Of a DNA stretch of 7,025 bases, positions 5,663-7,025 are shown piece by piece (position 1 is the stretch's first letter; every line of letters starts with the position of its first letter). The notes under the pieces were generated by a model that worked only from the letters and a program-made list of their open reading frames with translations, had not been told where the DNA came from and searched no databases. Made by a program: the position numbers and the translations under genes. Source of the DNA: Thermoguttaceae bacterium (lineage in GTDB: Bacteria > Planctomycetota > Planctomycetia > Pirellulales > Thermoguttaceae); the NCBI GenBank assembly GCA_017549085.1, contig JAFYVO010000368.1, positions 1 to 7,025 of the forward strand, written 5' to 3'.

Positions 5663-5699
5663 AACCCGACGTCTAGCGTCGTTTAGACGCCGGGTTTTT
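5663..5699 (+). terminator. Rho-independent terminator after the gene at 4912
   Basis: AACCCGACGTCTA (5663-5675) pairs with TAGACGCCGGGTT (5684-5696) over an eight-base loop, with a single A-C mismatch, followed by a T-run at 5695-5699. It lies 25 bases after the stop codon. Confidence 0.85.
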
Positions 5700-5720
5700 A
5701 TTGGAGCGTTTCGGCGCGAA

Positions 5721-5765
5721 GTTTTTTCCAAAATTTTGAGAAAAAACAGGTTTTTTCCAAAATTT
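5721..5765. repeat. AT-rich direct and inverted repeats before the gene at 5874
   Basis: GTTTTTTCCAAAATTT occurs twice, at 5721-5736 and 5750-5765. The segment 5731-5765 is also an inverted repeat: GAAAAAAC (5740-5747) pairs with GTTTTTTC (5750-5757), and AAATTTTG (5731-5738) pairs with CAAAATTT (5758-5765), leaving one bulged A and a two-base centre. It lies about 35 bases upstream of the -10 box. It might be an operator, an UP-like element or a cruciform; it lacks the GC stem expected of a terminator. Confidence 0.7.
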
Positions 5766-5775
5766 CTTGTCGCTT

Positions 5776-5802
5776 TTGGGCTTTTCGCGGTCTTAATAAA
5801 AT
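5776..5802 (+). promoter_or_regulatory. Candidate promoter of the gene at 5874
   Basis: TAAAAT at 5797-5802 matches the -10 boxes of the other array promoters. The -35 is unclear: TTGGGC at 5776-5781 would give a short 15-base spacing, and TTTTGG at 5774-5779 a 17-base one. AAAATTTCTT at 5759-5768 also occurs at 3950-3959 upstream of the promoter for the gene at 4081. The leader would be about 65 bases. Confidence 0.45.
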
Positions 5803-5873
5803 AGAGACGGTGAAAAAAACGTCGCGGAAAGAAAATTGGCTCGAAATGTTGTTGAAGCGGAGAACAAACCGAT

Positions 5874-6521
5874 ATGTCGAACGAACGGCTAAACGAAAAA
5901 GCGAGCGAAGTCGTATGGGATTTCGACGAAGAATTTGACGAAGAATTCGACGCGGAACCGAACGTCGGGCCCGGTTTCGCGGGCGCGTTTTCTTATTATC
6001 TCAACCCGAGCCGTTGGGGAAAAACGGCGGGGCGCGCGACGGCGAAAGAGTTTTGGGGCGTTATCGTAGGCCAATTTTTTTTCTTCTTTCTTGTATTGCT
6101 TGTTACGGCCGTAGGAATTTTAGGGACGGCGGCGGACGGCGAGAACGGAACGCCTTACTTTTGGAGGTATTTGGCGTTAAGATTGACGAACGTCGCGCTT
6201 TTCGTTCCGTTGTTCACCGTTTTTATTCGACGCTTGCACGACCTGGAAATTTCGGATAAAAAAGCGGTCGCGGCGTTTGCGTTGTGGACGTCGGGGCTGT
6301 TTCTGGTGAAACTCGACGACGGCGCCGACGTTTGGTGCAAAAGCGCGGAGACGCTTCAGACGTTAAAGTTTATCGAAGAATGCGGAATGGTCGCGGCGTT
6401 TATCGGAATGATTGCGGGCGCGCAATATTGGCAAGCGATTTTCTGGCGGCCCGGTCGCCCTTGGAAGAATCGTTACGGCGCGCCGCGTTTGGATCCGTCG
6501 CGAAAACGTTCGAAAAAATAA
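5874..6521 (+). CDS. Divergent DUF805 membrane protein with acidic N-terminus
   Basis: The 215-residue protein has no cysteine motif at its start; instead residues 16-28 are a strongly acidic stretch (DFDEEFDEEFDAE). PNVGPGFAGAFSYYL (29-43) corresponds to the VGPxFxGAF motif of the paralogues. The entry motif is TAGRATAKEFWG (51-62), with a longer insertion before it than in the others. Hydrophobic segments lie at about 63-86, 102-118, 131-146 and 171-190; the first is very Phe-rich. The hallmark is IRRLHDLEIS (118-127), keeping RRLHD but losing the following Gly. It ends with KNRYGAPRLDP and a Lys/Arg-rich tail. The ATG has GGAG at 5859-5862, spacing 11. It is transcribed separately from the rest of the array, after a terminator. 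It is the last gene before the abrupt change in composition. Function unknown. Confidence 0.88.
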   Translation: MSNERLNEKASEVVWDFDEEFDEEFDAEPNVGPGFAGAFSYYLNPSRWGKTAGRATAKEFWGVIVGQFFFFFLVLLVTAVGILGTAADGENGTPYFWRYLALRLTNVALFVPLFTVFIRRLHDLEISDKKAVAAFALWTSGLFLVKLDDGADVWCKSAETLQTLKFIEECGMVAAFIGMIAGAQYWQAIFWRPGRPWKNRYGAPRLDPSRKRSKK

Positions 6522-6544
6522 CGGACTATTCCTGCATCACAGAG

Positions 6545-7025
6545 ATGTGGCAGGATAGTGTGGCAAACTATAGCAACAATGTTGCTTTGGTTGACGACGG
6601 GAAGGAATATACATACGGACAATTAGATGCTGCAGTTGCATCCTTCCGTGCAATTCTTTCTCAAAATGGCGTAAAACCAGGGGATGTTGTAGGCATGTAT
6701 CTTCCGAACTGTGCAGATTTTGTAAAAGCATATTTGGCACTGACTACCATGGGTGCTTGTGCTGTTTTATTGCCACCTCATCTTGATAATATGACTGTAT
6801 TTGGTTGCTCTATGATGTTTGGCATGAAGGCATTGGTTTATAGCAATTCACTTGCAGAAAAGTTGGACGTTGTAAAAGCAAAGAATCCCACATTGCCTTT
6901 GATTGAAGGGGGGAGTACTTGTGACCAATCCATGGCTGCAATCCCATGTCCGCCGGAAAGCACCTGTACCGTTCTTTTCACAGGTGGTACAACAGGCAAA
7001 AGCAAAGGGGCTCGCCTTAGTCAAC
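6545..7025 (+). CDS. AMP-binding (ANL superfamily) acyl-CoA synthetase-like protein, incomplete
   Basis: The frame is open from within the preceding gene to the right edge. Translation shows an ANL-superfamily N-terminus: VALVDDGKEYTYGQLD, then NGVKPGDVVGMYLPNCADFVKAYLALTTMGA, and the phosphate-binding loop TGGTTGKSKGA at residues 146-156 counted from ATG 6545. These enzymes activate carboxylates with ATP as acyl-adenylates, most often for CoA ligation; the substrate cannot be told. In the loop, the usual Pro before Lys-Gly is Ser. The C-terminal half lies beyond the window. ATG 6545 is the first Met, but family-like residues (SCITEM) already begin near 6530 and no ribosome site precedes either point, so the 5' end is probably missing. 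Ala codons are only GCA/GCT and no Thr codon is ACG, the opposite of the genes to the left. It is likely from another genome (chimeric assembly) or a recent insertion. Confidence 0.85.
   Translation, partial: MWQDSVANYSNNVALVDDGKEYTYGQLDAAVASFRAILSQNGVKPGDVVGMYLPNCADFVKAYLALTTMGACAVLLPPHLDNMTVFGCSMMFGMKALVYSNSLAEKLDVVKAKNPTLPLIEGGSTCDQSMAAIPCPPESTCTVLFTGGTTGKSKGARLSQ

Noticed and set aside
6537..6740. Minus-strand open frame of 67 codons
   Set aside because: It lies opposite the AMP-binding enzyme frame, which has clear family motifs; no supporting signals.

Overview
The window reads as a bacterial chromosome fragment with all recognisable genes on the + strand. From about 1380 to 6521 the coding style is uniform: Ala, Thr and Pro codons are mostly GCG/GCC, ACG and CCG, Leu is often TTG, and spacing is compact with clear Shine-Dalgarno sites and TAAAAT -10 boxes. 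The fic gene at the left uses the same style but is more AT-rich. I cannot name the organism from this. A Planctomycetota/PVC-type bacterium is only a guess from the overall style.

Layout. (1) 1-190 is a 41-bp tandem repeat (four full copies and one shortened copy); each full unit contains a complete 9-codon ATG-to-TAG mini-ORF. (2) 236-1321 encodes a complete class II Fic protein (N-terminal inhibitory motif, HPFxDGNGRxGR core, C-terminal winged helix), ended by a strong intrinsic terminator whose 3' arm also carries the -35 of the next promoter. (3) 1530-6521 is a tandem array of six DUF805-family membrane protein genes. Three (genes at 1530, 4081, 4912) have N-terminal CxxC zinc ribbons, the first a double one. 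Three (2300, 3093, 5874) have instead a short soluble, mostly acidic N-terminus. The gene at 3093 is split by a -1 frame change. The first three are closely spaced and probably form one operon; the genes at 4081, 4912 and 5874 each have their own promoter candidate, two of which are near-identical duplicated promoter-leader modules. A terminator follows the gene at 4912. (4) From about 6522 to the right edge, composition and codon use change abruptly, and the 5' part of an AMP-binding (ANL superfamily) acyl-CoA synthetase-like gene runs off the end without a convincing start or ribosome binding site. This looks like an assembly junction or a recent insertion.

The candidate for something undescribed is the DUF805 array: six paralogues in a row with interchangeable N-terminal modules, duplicated promoters, and signs of ongoing duplication, recombination and decay. 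DUF805 has no established biochemical function, so no role is assigned. A membrane sensor or scaffold family with swappable cytoplasmic heads is an inference only.
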